A stretch of 64,000 nucleotides of DNA from Deltaproteobacteria bacterium (GCA_021162935.1 JAGGXR010000115.1:18535-82534); one strand, 5' to 3'. Positions 54,851-64,000 are shown, counted from the first letter of the stretch. Translations and numbers: made by a program. The notes: generated by a model from the sequence alone, not told the origin.

Positions 54851-55385
54851 GACGGATTTCTCCTTGGCACGGGGAGCCATTCCAAAAGCCCTTTTGATGA
54901 TTTCGAAAGAGAATACCATAGTTCAATGTGTTTTCGGAGACCTCAACTGTCGCGTCGTCGGGTCGTCGAACTGCTGTCCCTCAGACACCCGGCCAGTGGG
55001 GAATTCTTATTGTCGTCACCGGTGGCTTGTCATTGTCGCTGACCACCCATTGGGTGAAGATTTCCTCGCCCCGTCACAGCCTCTACCCCCATCTTTGGAT
55101 CACTTGCTGATGTTTTTACCTAATCGACCCGAGAATTGAGGTTCGACAGAGAGCAGAAGGCAATTGCTGTTGTCCTTCGCTTTGGGTCTGGTAAACATTG
55201 CCGTGTCGGGGATGGACCCGAAAGGGGCCTTTCGGTGTGGAGTCGGGCTGTCGACGGCGACGTTCCAGGTAAGCCCGAAAATTGCATTTGACAACGTGTC
55301 GAGGACCGATATCGCCATTGGCGGTTGGCACTGGATTTTGGCCGAGACCAGCCCATCGTCGAACGCCACGAAAGGGAGAAAGACA
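54851..55385. other. Intergenic region with a candidate promoter only
   Basis: Lies between divergent genes. The downstream gene's frame extends back to 55164 but lacks a good start signal there. The -35/-10 pair listed at 55288 is the only signal I can support. Confidence 0.4.
55288..55315 (+). promoter_or_regulatory. Candidate promoter for the TerB-like membrane protein gene
   Basis: A perfect TTGACA at 55288-55293, a 16-nt spacer and a weak -10 (TATCGC) lie about 65 nt before the ATG at 55386. Its position supports that later ATG. Confidence 0.35.
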
Positions 55386-56243
55386 ATGGTCGGAGGAGTT
55401 CCATCAGGGGCAGATATCAGCAAAGATCTGATGCATTCCGCCAAACGGATGCAGTTTTTCGGACCAATCGCTCTCTGGATATGGGGGCTCGTGCTCGGAA
55501 CTCTCTCCATCATGGCCATGCCGCTTGTGTCGGCTCAAACCGTCCAAACCAGTCCGAGTGACATGCTCTGGTCCGTGCTGATCACGTTCACCATTGCGAT
55601 GATATGCGTCGCATACGGCATGATGCTCGCGTTGATGCCCGAATCGCGCAGCGGGGTAGTCACCCTGTTCATCGTCTACAGTACGGCGGTCGTTGCCCCC
55701 ATATTCGGGGCCATGATGGTTGATGTTGTGTGGGGGAGTACCGCAGGGGCTATCGCGGTTTTTGCTTTCTTGTTCCTGAGTGCACCGATCACCTACCTAG
55801 CCAGCTTCGGAGTACGATCGAGCGAACGTTTGCTCATGGAGACACTGGATCCCCCCAGTAAAGACGTGCCCGGCGTCTACAGGAAGCTCCTGGCAGACCT
55901 CTTGGTCCGAATCATGACGTGTGATACCGGGAAGATAAACGCCAAGGAGAGGCATCATTTCATCCAGGTGATGCATGACATGGGCATGAAACAGTGGATG
56001 GCTCAAGCATTGATCCGCCAACTGGATGACCCGTGGCAGACCTGGCAGGACGTGGTAACTGAAGTGATAGAGAGGGGGGAGGAACTCGGTCAGTCCACAC
56101 CCGACCATATCCTGATGGAACGACTGGTGGCGGCTGCCAAGTCGGATGGAGTCCTCAATGAGGAGGAACGAGCATTTCTGGAGATGGTAGGACATCAACT
56201 GGGATGGACGGGGGATGACGTGGAAGATGCGCTTCTACTGTGA
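55386..56243 (+). CDS. Membrane protein with C-terminal TerB-like domain
   Basis: The start is ATG 55386 (MVGGVPSGADISKDLMHSAK) with GGGAG upstream. The 285-residue protein has four membrane segments (about residues 25-150) and a cytoplasmic helical C-terminus (about 170-285): LLADLLVRIMTCDTGKINAK, then LVAAAKSDGVLNEEERAFLE. This is the two-lobed acidic, metal-binding pattern of TerB/DjlA-N-like domains. Such proteins are linked to envelope stress, but the role here is not known. Confidence 0.75.
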   Translation: MVGGVPSGADISKDLMHSAKRMQFFGPIALWIWGLVLGTLSIMAMPLVSAQTVQTSPSDMLWSVLITFTIAMICVAYGMMLALMPESRSGVVTLFIVYSTAVVAPIFGAMMVDVVWGSTAGAIAVFAFLFLSAPITYLASFGVRSSERLLMETLDPPSKDVPGVYRKLLADLLVRIMTCDTGKINAKERHHFIQVMHDMGMKQWMAQALIRQLDDPWQTWQDVVTEVIERGEELGQSTPDHILMERLVAAAKSDGVLNEEERAFLEMVGHQLGWTGDDVEDALLL

Positions 56244-56459
56244 TGACGGTCGTCCCCCATGAAAGATGACCGTGATGCTGGACTTCTTTTCGAAGGGCGG
56301 ATTCGTCACTACGACCGGGTAATGCTGACGCGGCTCGTCGCGCAAACTGTCGTCCACTCGAATGGGGGCTCGTGCTCTCCATCCGCCGGGCCAATGCCAT
56401 GGAGGAACAAGTTCATGGCGAAAAGTCAAGCGACGCTGTCGACGATCGACGAGTCACGC

Positions 56460-56488
56460 TTGACCGAACCAACAATGAATCCTATAAC
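56460..56488 (+). promoter_or_regulatory. Sigma-70 promoter for the kinase-ATPase-TPR gene
   Basis: TTGACC (56460-56465), a 17-nt spacer and TATAAC (56483-56488) predict a transcript starting near 56495 with a leader of about 108 nt. Confidence 0.6.
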
Positions 56489-56490
56489 TT

Positions 56491-56526
56491 ATGTATTGTC
56501 TCTTGCTGATGTATTGTCTTTTGCTG
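56491..56526. repeat. 18-bp tandem repeat in the kinase leader
   Basis: ATGTATTGTCTCTTGCTG (56491-56508) is repeated at 56509-56526 with one C/T change, around the predicted transcript start. Confidence 0.75.
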
Positions 56527-56553
56527 AAATTCCTCCTCTAAAAGCAGCAAAGA

Positions 56554-56591
56554 TCGTCACGAAGGCTGGAGGTCGTCACGAAGGTTGGAGA
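56554..56591. repeat. 19-bp tandem repeat before the kinase start
   Basis: TCGTCACGAAGGCTGGAGG at 56554-56572 is followed at 56573-56591 by a near copy. Each copy contains GGAG, duplicating a Shine-Dalgarno-like sequence. Confidence 0.7.
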
Positions 56592-56602
56592 TCACCCCAT
56601 TC

Positions 56603-59600
56603 ATGGCCGACGATACTGACAGAACCCACTCCCACAACCACGAAACGAACGCGATGGACGCTGCTGGCACGCCCCACCGAGCACAACCGGTCTCATTCGG
56701 CTCGTTCGAACTGATTCGACTCATGGGGAGGGGTGGCGCGGGCCAGGTCTGGCTGGGAAAACACCGGGGCCAGGGCGTCGACGTGGCCATCAAGGTCATG
56801 TCTGCCCGGTTCACCAAGGGCCAAATCGCAAGGATACGCTTCAACAACGAAGTGCAGACCATGGCGGCCATGAGTCACCCACACGTCGTTACCATCTATG
56901 ACTATGGCGTGGTGGATGACGAAATGGAAGAGCAGTCCGGCGGCCGCATCGCCGCAGACAGCCCCTACCTGGTCATGGAGCATGTTCCCGGCGGACCATT
57001 GCAGAACATCTTACCCATCCATGACTTTGCGGTCATGCGGAACATCCTGTTGCAGATCCTCGATGCCCTGGCCCATGCGCACGCCAGGGGCGTCATCCAC
57101 CGTGACGTCAAACCAGGCAACGTACTCCTTCAGGCGCTGAATCGCCGCAAACCCATCGTCAAACTCGCTGACTTCGGGATTGCCTTCGCTCTGTCGGAGA
57201 TGGACGAGCCGACCAGGTCACGAGACGCATCGCACAGCGGGTCCGGCCGACTTCGTCTCTGGATGGCCCCGGACTCCCAGAAACGAACCTCGGGCAGGAC
57301 GGATGCTTCGACCCGAGGCTTCCTGGCGGGCACCCCCGGCTACATGGCCCCGGAACAGATCCACGGAGACACGGTCAATCTCGGCCCCTGGACGGACCTC
57401 TACGCGGTCGGGTGCCTTGCCCACCGAATGGCCACGGGCAACGCCCCGTTTCGTGACTCGAAGGGCAGCCTCCAGCAGATCCTCGATGCCCACGCGTACG
57501 GCGTGTTGCCCCCTCCGGCATGGACCCTTCCCGTGCCGGGCGGATTCAACGAATGGCTCTCCATCCTGCTGGCGAAGGCACCATGGAATCGATACCAGCG
57601 AGCAGCCGATGCGGCCGACGCCCTCGCCCGGCTGACCCCGGTCACGCAGGTGGGGCCATCTGGTGTTCCCGACTCAAGAAGAATGGCGGTACAAACAGGC
57701 CCCACCAACGATCCCGAACTGGATCCGCACAAACAGACCTCACCGGGGACAGCCGCACCCTCAGCACCAAACACGGCCGACCAACCGAGTTCCGTTACGG
57801 ATGGCGTTCCCACCATGGCCACGTCGACCGATGAGCCCCGCTCCGACTCCTACCACTCCACCATGATCGAGGTTGCACCCAAGCACCGTTGCCGAGTCCC
57901 GAAGACCTGGCGACGAGCCCGAGACACGACGCCTCCGACCCGACTGTCCGGTGCAGGACTCGCCCTGTTCGGCCTGCGTCCCGCGCCGTTCGTGGGACGT
58001 GAGCAGGAACGAGACCGCCTATGGCAGGCCCTGCGCGATGCCCACGCCCACATGGAACCACGCATAGCCGCCATCCACGGCCCTGCCGGGATCGGCAAGA
58101 GTCGTTTGGCTCGCTGGATCGCCCAACGGGCGGACGAGCTTGGCTGTGCCGAGGTTCTGACCGTCACTCACAGCAATTTTCCCAATCCGTCGGATGGCTT
58201 GAGTCCCATGCTCGCAAAAACCCTGCGCTGCGTGGGGTTGAGTTCCGACGAGACCTTTCGCCAGACCCTGCACGTGTTGAGCGCCCTTGCAACGGATCGC
58301 AGTCGCCACGACGTGGAATACCTGGCCATGGCCCTGACCCGTCTCATGGCCCCGGACGACAAGGAAGACGAACCGCCCAAGAATCGGCCTGACTTGTTCA
58401 CCGCCAAAGAGACCCGATTCGCCGTCCTGGCGGACTTCTTCAGTCTCAAAGCAAGGCACCGCCCCCTGATCTTCTGGCTCGACGACGTCCAATGGGGCCT
58501 CGAAACCCTGGAACTGGCACACGCCCTTTTGGAAGGACCCCGTCGGATCTCCACGCTCATGCTGACCACGTACCGGGATGAGACTCTGGCGGAACGATCC
58601 GACGAACGGGCTCTGATCCAAAAACTGCTGGGCAACGACCAATCGCTCGACCTGCCCCTTGTCCCCCTCGATGCCGCAGAACGCCTCGAGCTGGTCACCG
58701 GCATGCTCGACATTGCTCCCGGCCTGGCAGACGACGTGGCCACACGTACTGGGGGCAACCCGCTGTTCGCCGTGCAACTCGTAGGTGACCTCGTGGAACG
58801 ACGGGCCCTGACCCCGAACCGCGGCGAGTTCACCCTCAAGACAGGAACCAAGACCTCGATTCCAGACAACATCCACGACCTGTGGAAGCAACGCACGGCG
58901 CGCATCTCCAAGCGGTTCGGAAGGACGACCGGGCAAATTCTCGAACTGGCCGCGGCCATCGGCATCGAGGTGGACCGTCCTACATGGCGGGCATCTGCCG
59001 AACAGCTCGGACTGTCTGTCCCTTCAGGCATGACCGAGCACCTCATCCTGGCCGGATTGGCCAACCCCACCGAGGACGGTTGGTCGTTTACCCATCCCAT
59101 GTTCCGCGAAAGCCTCGAGCGTGCCGCGAAAAAGGAGGGCCGATGGAGGGCCGAGCACCTGGCCTGTGCAGCCGGGCTCACGTCCCTGTTCGGCCCGAGC
59201 AATCCAAGGTTCGCAGAAAAGCTGGCGGGGCATTATCTGGCGGCCGACGAGCCGGATCAGGCAGTCGCCCCCCTGTTCCTGGCAGCCGAGGAGCACCTCG
59301 GACAGGGACGCCACGGTCGAGCCATGGAACTGTGCCGCATACGCGAGCAGATCCTCGCAAATGCTTCACCAAGGCCCGAAGACGACCGAGCCCCGAAAAC
59401 CTGGCTCTTGATGGCCAAGATTGCTTTCGAGCAGGGTAACCTGAGCCAATCGGAGACGCTCCTGACCAAGGCCGCACAGCAACTCGGCGAGACCATGCGC
59501 CCGTTGCAGGCGGACATCCTGCGCACCAGGGCAAGACTGACCAGAATGCAGGGAAATATGAAACAGGCCCTGGACGTGGCCGAGCAGGCGGCGAACGCAT

Positions 59601-60397
59601 TCCGCACCGTGGGAGATGACGATGCAGCCGCCACCTGCGACGTCATTGCCGCCAGGCTCCATTACGAGGTCACAGGCGACCACGTCCCAGGACTGGCCAT
59701 GGCCCTCGACGCAAAACGACGATTCGAGGAAAACGACGACGAAGCGAACCTGGCCGAAGCAACCTACGTGTATGCCCTGCTCCTCCTGGCTGACGGAGAC
59801 GAAGAAACGGCGATCGAAGAAACTCATCGAGCCACATCGTCCTATCGTCACGTGGGAAATCGCTTTGGCGAAGCTGCCTGCGCCAATTTCCAAGGTGAAG
59901 TGGCTCGCCAGTCGGAGCGTTTCAACGAGGCGGTGGAAGCCTACGGACGGGCGGCGCGTATCCTCGAATCCATCGGCTCAGAATGGACCTACGTACAACA
60001 GATCAACATGGCCCTCACCATGGTGCAAAGCGGTCGATACGATACAGGGCGAACGGAGCTGCGCCGTCTGGCAAAGCAGGAGTTTTCCATCAAGGAAGCC
60101 GTGACCTGCTACATCGACTATGCACGCATGGTTTGCGCTGCCCACGACCAGGACTGGCCTGCTTTCGACCGATTCTACGCTTCAGCCGAACGGATCCAGC
60201 CGGAAACGGGGCGTGTCGACAAGGACCTGGCCGTTTTGGCCGACCTGGCCGGTTATCTTGCGGCCCAGGCACATGACGTCCACAGAGCCGAAACCGCGTG
60301 GAACTTATCCAAGGCCCATTGGTCCGCTTTGGGGGGCGACCTCCAGGTCGAAGCCATCGACGAACAACTCGCCCACCTTCTCGGCCCGTCCACCTGA
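56603..60397 (+). CDS. Ser/Thr protein kinase fused to AAA/STAND ATPase and TPRs
   Basis: The ATG at 56603 (MADDTDRTHSHNHE) gives 1264 residues; a TTG at 56585 and an ATG at 56654 are alternatives. The kinase domain (about 35-350) has G-loop GRGGAGQV, VAIK (Lys64), HRDVKPGNVLL (near 164) and DFGIAF (near 189), with an unusual 40-residue insertion before GTPGYMAPEQ. After a Pro/Thr-rich linker comes an ATPase (from about 465) with Walker A GPAGIGKSR near 492 and Walker B-like LIFWLDDVQWG. The last 400 residues are TPR-like helices. The fusion resembles myxobacterial kinase-ATPase-TPR proteins. Soluble; target unknown. Confidence 0.9.
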   Translation: MADDTDRTHSHNHETNAMDAAGTPHRAQPVSFGSFELIRLMGRGGAGQVWLGKHRGQGVDVAIKVMSARFTKGQIARIRFNNEVQTMAAMSHPHVVTIYDYGVVDDEMEEQSGGRIAADSPYLVMEHVPGGPLQNILPIHDFAVMRNILLQILDALAHAHARGVIHRDVKPGNVLLQALNRRKPIVKLADFGIAFALSEMDEPTRSRDASHSGSGRLRLWMAPDSQKRTSGRTDASTRGFLAGTPGYMAPEQIHGDTVNLGPWTDLYAVGCLAHRMATGNAPFRDSKGSLQQILDAHAYGVLPPPAWTLPVPGGFNEWLSILLAKAPWNRYQRAADAADALARLTPVTQVGPSGVPDSRRMAVQTGPTNDPELDPHKQTSPGTAAPSAPNTADQPSSVTDGVPTMATSTDEPRSDSYHSTMIEVAPKHRCRVPKTWRRARDTTPPTRLSGAGLALFGLRPAPFVGREQERDRLWQALRDAHAHMEPRIAAIHGPAGIGKSRLARWIAQRADELGCAEVLTVTHSNFPNPSDGLSPMLAKTLRCVGLSSDETFRQTLHVLSALATDRSRHDVEYLAMALTRLMAPDDKEDEPPKNRPDLFTAKETRFAVLADFFSLKARHRPLIFWLDDVQWGLETLELAHALLEGPRRISTLMLTTYRDETLAERSDERALIQKLLGNDQSLDLPLVPLDAAERLELVTGMLDIAPGLADDVATRTGGNPLFAVQLVGDLVERRALTPNRGEFTLKTGTKTSIPDNIHDLWKQRTARISKRFGRTTGQILELAAAIGIEVDRPTWRASAEQLGLSVPSGMTEHLILAGLANPTEDGWSFTHPMFRESLERAAKKEGRWRAEHLACAAGLTSLFGPSNPRFAEKLAGHYLAADEPDQAVAPLFLAAEEHLGQGRHGRAMELCRIREQILANASPRPEDDRAPKTWLLMAKIAFEQGNLSQSETLLTKAAQQLGETMRPLQADILRTRARLTRMQGNMKQALDVAEQAANAFRTVGDDDAAATCDVIAARLHYEVTGDHVPGLAMALDAKRRFEENDDEANLAEATYVYALLLLADGDEETAIEETHRATSSYRHVGNRFGEAACANFQGEVARQSERFNEAVEAYGRAARILESIGSEWTYVQQINMALTMVQSGRYDTGRTELRRLAKQEFSIKEAVTCYIDYARMVCAAHDQDWPAFDRFYASAERIQPETGRVDKDLAVLADLAGYLAAQAHDVHRAETAWNLSKAHWSALGGDLQVEAIDEQLAHLLGPST

Positions 60398-60690
60398 ACG
60401 AAACGCCCCACTCAGGTGACCGACCCGGTGAGCCAAACCACTTATCTGCAATCCAACGGCTCCATCGAGGACATGACGCGTGATCGGCCCACACATGGGA
60501 CCGACGATCACACGAACATGCACCAAAATGTTCCAACACCATGCTTCGCGCAGCGACGTCGGTTCATCCGTCAGCCACGCAACACTCTTTGGTCGTTGTC
60601 GATAATGGAGTCGAGTGTGGCATGGCGAGCCGAGTGATTCGGCCGTCGGACTCCACGTGCACCAGGTTCGACACAACAGGGAGGTATTTC

Positions 60691-61326
60691 ATGACAACGC
60701 GCATCACGTGCAACACGATGTTTCGGACGGCCCAGATACAGCAAAGCTGTGGTGCCAAATCGGCAGGACCTTTGTCCGGAAAACAGCTCGTCATCTGGGG
60801 CTGGAGCCGTTCGAGCATCGCGGCCAACGGAGCCCACGTCCATGTGGGCGTGGACCGCAATACGCTCGAACATGCCGACATCATTATCCTGGGAGGTCAT
60901 CACTACACGCATTATCACCACCCGGAGCGCTTCTTGCACGGCAACCAGACATTGAACTTGAACCGATACGTCCAACCGTCAAACCCCATCAAGGGCAGAA
61001 AACTTGTGGTCATTACAGGCTGTCTCGGTACGAATGACCGGGCCATGAAATATTTTCGAAAACGTTTTCCTCACAGTATCGTCATTGGCGCTGCTGGCAG
61101 CAGCCGTGGAAAGCTGTCCGGGTTGTTCGTGCAATTTTTGGCTGACATCAAGGCGGGACGTGTCAAAATCAGCCATTGTCCGAGCAGCGATGCATTGGCC
61201 AAGGCGTTTGTCGCCTATGCACGGGCAAAAAACGTGACCATTGGATCGGGCATCGGCGTTTTCGATGCCGCTGCGAATCGCAGAGTGCGTATTCAGGGTG
61301 CATCGACGACATGTCATGCCTACTGA
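60691..61326 (+). CDS. Small protein with caspase-like His/Cys motifs (tentative)
   Basis: The start is ATG 60691 (MTTRITCNTMFRTAQIQQSC) with GGGAGG 6 nt upstream. The 211-residue protein has no signal peptide. A strand ending in His (ADIIILGGHHYTHYHHPE, His70/71) is followed about 40 residues later by a strand ending in Cys (KGRKLVVITGCLGTND, Cys111) and another (HSIVIGAAGSSRG). This spacing recalls clan CD peptidases (caspase, CHAT, C11), whose dyad sits after two adjacent strands. The family assignment is inference from pattern only. It lies between the kinase gene and the LRR lipoprotein gene, and is 32 nt from the latter. Confidence 0.7.
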   Translation: MTTRITCNTMFRTAQIQQSCGAKSAGPLSGKQLVIWGWSRSSIAANGAHVHVGVDRNTLEHADIIILGGHHYTHYHHPERFLHGNQTLNLNRYVQPSNPIKGRKLVVITGCLGTNDRAMKYFRKRFPHSIVIGAAGSSRGKLSGLFVQFLADIKAGRVKISHCPSSDALAKAFVAYARAKNVTIGSGIGVFDAAANRRVRIQGASTTCHAY

Positions 61327-61358
61327 CAGGAGCACCGGGCACAAAGGAGGAACCTTTG

Positions 61359-63617
61359 ATGTCTCAATTGGGTAAAATCGTGTCTCGGAAACACCATCCA
61401 GAGGTGTTCATTGCCGTGGTTGTACTGTTTACGGCTTGCTGTCGAACGTCGCAGACGGGCCGAACGGAGGCCACGACCGCTCCGGCCACCACACGGCCCC
61501 ATCATGGTGCTTTGTCAGGCCGGCGACAAGGAAGCGCTCAGCGACCCGGCCACAAGGAAGCTTTCGTCCCCTGGGCCATCCCTCAAACCGTGGTTTTCGA
61601 CACGATCGAGCTGGCAGGCCGACCGGAACCTCGGGTCGCTGTGAAGGGTCAGGTCAGAACCGTGCCGGGCCTGTGTTTCGTCCGTCGTGACACGATGGAC
61701 CACCATTGGGTGCGACATGGATCACTATGGAAAAAGGATCGTGTCGTCGCCGGCATCGTCATCGACCAGCGATTGACCACCGAGCAAGCGGTGGCCCTGA
61801 TTCGAGACCATGCGGCGACCATCGAATCCGTTACGTGGTTTGTTTCGCGACGTGCTTGGGACGCAAGGATCCTGAAGGCTTTGGCATCTATTCATTCCAA
61901 GTCCATGTGCATGCTGCTCGACCACCACGCCGTGTCTTTGAGACCGTTGAAAGTACTTGGTGACAAACTCTATGCATTGTGGATCCAAGCGCGGGCGAGG
62001 CGTGGAACGACACCATATGACGAGGAATTGGAAGCGAGCGGATGGCCGACCGTGGCCGATCTGCCACCGCTGAGCCGTTTGCGTCTTTTTGGAACGGACC
62101 GTTCGGGAAGCTGCTATCTCCCCCAGGGAAGTAAAACACCGGCTGGTCGGCATCAGGCACTGTGTCGTTCGGGCGAACTGATGCGAAACGGTCCGGCCAC
62201 GACGAATGTTCCGTCGAAGATTCGACCGAGCTGGGTCAGGGAAATCATCGCCACGAGCGTGCTCAACCCCGTCCTGCTCAAAGCCGTGGCGGCCATGTCC
62301 CATATCTGGCGTCTGGTTCTCGATGGACCTGCGTCAAAAATCATCTGGTCCCTTCCGAATCCATCGCTACTTCGAGAGGCTTTTCTTTCTCGGACGGACA
62401 TTCGGACCGTCGTCAAGATGATCAAGTCCGCTCCCCAGTTGCGCATGCTTTCCCTCTGGATCGGCGGAAAAACGGCGACCCTTGCGACAGCTTCGCCACC
62501 ATCGGATGCCACCGTTTTCCACAACCTGCCCCACAGCATCGGGGCTTTGGCCTTGGTCGGAAATCGCTGGTTGGAGTTGGCCGGGCACAGCCTTGGCCGG
62601 CTGACGGGACTTCGCGCGCTCTTCGTGCGGGGGTCGGCCAAGAATTTACGAACGATTGGTCCAGCGAGGCTTCGAGGTCTGCGCCTGCTCATGATCCAGG
62701 TCGGCGAGCCTGGTTCTCCGCCAAGTCGGACCATGGACTCTCCATTCGAGGGAGGTGTTTACGCCCCAGACAATAAGCAAGGGCCTATCGATGTCGATGC
62801 AAAGACACTTGCTCCGTTTGCTCAATCGCCGCTTGTCGCATTGTTTGTCAAGGGAAGGCATTGTTCCAACGACATCGGTCCAATCCTGGCGCGATTCACC
62901 CACCTCGAACACCTGGACCTGTCGCTTTGCAATGGTTTGGATGCATCCATTTTGCCCTTCATTGCTCGCCTACACAACCTCCGCGTACTCGACCTGGCCG
63001 GAAAAAAGCTGACGTCTTCCGATATCGCGGTCTTGACTGGTCTACGAAAGCTGAAAGTCCTCGGCCTCGGACACAATCGACTCGATGATGCGGCTGCAAC
63101 ATGGATCACTCGTTTCCGCTCGCTCAGACAACTCTATGTCGGATTCAACCCGGGTCTGACGGCACGATTCGTCGAGCGTCTTGCTGCAATCCATCGTTTG
63201 GAAGTGCTGATCGTGTCTCGTATTGGAGAAAACCGGAAGCTGCCCATCTTGAGCCGTCGAGCGATTCATGCCCTGGCTTCCATGCGAGGTCTATCCAGGC
63301 TGGGAATCGCCGGATGGAAGCTCGATTTCAAAGGACTTGCCGCCCTGGTGCGCATGCCGCAGATCGAGCGACTCGAAGTGGATCTGCACCATCCGAAGCC
63401 CGAGTGGGCCGATCGCTTGACGGTCTCACCCAGTTTGTCGGAGTTCTGGTTTGGAATCATATCGAAGGACGGCAGCGACAGCGATGGCCGACAAAAATTG
63501 AAAAAGCGCATGATGCAACGCTTCAGTTGGTTGACGGTGGAAAGCGACAGCACGCCGGTCTATACCGATTGTCCGGGCATGTGTTCTCTTTTCTCCCGGA
63601 TTTCGTTCGGACAGTGA
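61359..63617 (+). CDS. Leucine-rich-repeat lipoprotein
   Basis: The start is ATG 61359 (MSQLGKIVSRKHHPEVFIAV) with AAGGAGG 8 nt upstream. The 752-residue protein has a lipobox FTAC (Cys27). After about 100 less structured residues, LRR-like units occupy much of the chain, clearest near the C-terminus: LEHLDLSLCNGLDASILPFI, LRVLDLAGKKLTSSDIAVL, LKVLGLGHNRLDDAAATWIT, LRQLYVGFNPGLTARFVERL. LRRs form curved binding surfaces. It probably shares a transcript with the caspase-like gene. A ligand-binding surface or periplasmic sensor is inference. Confidence 0.85.
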   Translation: MSQLGKIVSRKHHPEVFIAVVVLFTACCRTSQTGRTEATTAPATTRPHHGALSGRRQGSAQRPGHKEAFVPWAIPQTVVFDTIELAGRPEPRVAVKGQVRTVPGLCFVRRDTMDHHWVRHGSLWKKDRVVAGIVIDQRLTTEQAVALIRDHAATIESVTWFVSRRAWDARILKALASIHSKSMCMLLDHHAVSLRPLKVLGDKLYALWIQARARRGTTPYDEELEASGWPTVADLPPLSRLRLFGTDRSGSCYLPQGSKTPAGRHQALCRSGELMRNGPATTNVPSKIRPSWVREIIATSVLNPVLLKAVAAMSHIWRLVLDGPASKIIWSLPNPSLLREAFLSRTDIRTVVKMIKSAPQLRMLSLWIGGKTATLATASPPSDATVFHNLPHSIGALALVGNRWLELAGHSLGRLTGLRALFVRGSAKNLRTIGPARLRGLRLLMIQVGEPGSPPSRTMDSPFEGGVYAPDNKQGPIDVDAKTLAPFAQSPLVALFVKGRHCSNDIGPILARFTHLEHLDLSLCNGLDASILPFIARLHNLRVLDLAGKKLTSSDIAVLTGLRKLKVLGLGHNRLDDAAATWITRFRSLRQLYVGFNPGLTARFVERLAAIHRLEVLIVSRIGENRKLPILSRRAIHALASMRGLSRLGIAGWKLDFKGLAALVRMPQIERLEVDLHHPKPEWADRLTVSPSLSEFWFGIISKDGSDSDGRQKLKKRMMQRFSWLTVESDSTPVYTDCPGMCSLFSRISFGQ

Positions 63618-63732
63618 TCCGGCCTGGGCCAGGAGCCATTCGGGCTTGCATCACACCCCATCGGTGCTATCACCCAGAGCTGGTGTCTGGGCAAATCCGG
63701 ACCCCTGGGGCGGCTCACCACGAGAGAAGAAC

Positions 63733-64000
63733 ATGATGAAAACACATCCGCTTAGAAATTTTTCGTGCCGCCTCCACGCGCGCCGGGGCCTATTTCAGCT
63801 CCACGGCTTGTTCCTGGGCGCCCTGCTCATCGCCGCCTGCGGTGGATCCACTGGACACACGAACCAGAACCAGAACCAGGCTGGGGATGCCTCGGTTACC
63901 GATGCCGCCGCCCCATGGGATGCAGAGGTTACCGATGACGCCGCCCCATGGGATGCAGAGGCCGACGCCGCCCTGCCTCCGCCCCTCGCCCTGCTGGAGA
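63733..64000 (+). CDS. Lipoprotein, N-terminal part (continues past window)
   Basis: Starts at ATG 63733 or 63736 (MKTHPLRNFSCRLHARRGLF). The signal ends GALLIAACG, lipobox IAAC. The mature part begins with an Asn/Gln run and two copies of VTDxAAPWDAE, encoded by a 33-bp tandem repeat, then Pro/Leu-rich sequence to the window edge. Low-complexity spacers of this type often link a lipid anchor to a surface domain. The domain itself is beyond the window. Confidence 0.8.
   Translation, partial: MMKTHPLRNFSCRLHARRGLFQLHGLFLGALLIAACGGSTGHTNQNQNQAGDASVTDAAAPWDAEVTDDAAPWDAEADAALPPPLALLE
63895..63960. repeat. 33-bp tandem repeat in lipoprotein spacer
   Basis: Two near-identical 33-bp copies (63895-63927 and 63928-63960) encode VTDAAAPWDAE and VTDDAAPWDAE, differing at one base. 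Confidence 0.85.

Larger units (their letters stand above)
56244..56602. other. Intergenic/5' leader region of the kinase gene
   Basis: About 360 nt carrying a near-consensus promoter and two separate tandem repeats (listed individually). No gene was seen. Confidence 0.5.

Noticed and set aside
1..64000. tRNA, rRNA and riboswitch signals
   Set aside because: None recognised by eye. A covariance-model scan (tRNAscan-SE, Infernal with Rfam) would be decisive and could not be run.

Overview
The window comes from a Gram-negative deltaproteobacterium-like organism, most likely in or near Myxococcota or Bradymonadota. I infer this from GC-rich DNA with sigma-70-type promoters, at least ten lipoproteins, a type IV pilus assembly operon linked to a Roadblock protein and a FrzS-like pseudo-receiver coiled coil, giant TPR proteins, an FHA protein, and a eukaryote-like Ser/Thr kinase fused to an ATPase and TPRs. 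No rRNA, tRNA, CRISPR array or intact mobile element was seen; one transposase remnant lies near 53.5 kb.

Layout. 0-6.6 kb: an edge-truncated calcium-repeat lipoprotein, a HEAT-like lipoprotein, an FHA protein overlapping recG, and an M32 carboxypeptidase. 6.7-16.1 kb: a 2402-residue TPR protein diverging from a three-repeat acidic protein, with facing promoters between them. 16.1-21.6 kb: two large GT-C-like membrane proteins and a coiled-coil protein that may be leaderless. 21.6-35.9 kb: the centrepiece on the minus strand, HTH regulator-pilM-pilN-pilO-pilP-pilQ-lipoprotein-Roadblock, then a separately promoted FrzS-like protein and hflX. PilQ is about twice its normal size because roughly 900 residues of basic coiled coil separate its two AMIN domains.

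36.4-48.1 kb: an NtrC/PilR-type regulator, an organophosphate antiporter, a diadenylate cyclase of DacZ-like architecture (c-di-AMP), a carboxypeptidase-regulatory-domain lipoprotein, a PadR plus HAAS membrane-protein pair, an alpha/beta-hydrolase-like lipoprotein, and an RRM RNA-binding protein with a clear terminator. 48.1-56.2 kb: a DUF4388 response-regulator relative broken at a nine-base homopolymer, a large lipoprotein, mutS2, the transposase remnant, a DUF4097 lipoprotein and a TerB-like membrane protein. 56.4-64 kb: a kinase-ATPase-TPR protein, a small protein with a caspase-like His/Cys pattern, an LRR lipoprotein apparently co-transcribed with it, and the start of another lipoprotein.

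How they fit together: PilM/N/O/P form the inner-membrane alignment complex for the PilQ secretin. The adjacent Roadblock and pseudo-receiver proteins resemble components that set pole identity in Myxococcus motility, so this looks like a combined machine-plus-polarity locus. The remainder is mostly envelope, signalling and housekeeping genes. Functions are assigned by reading motifs; no database search was run.
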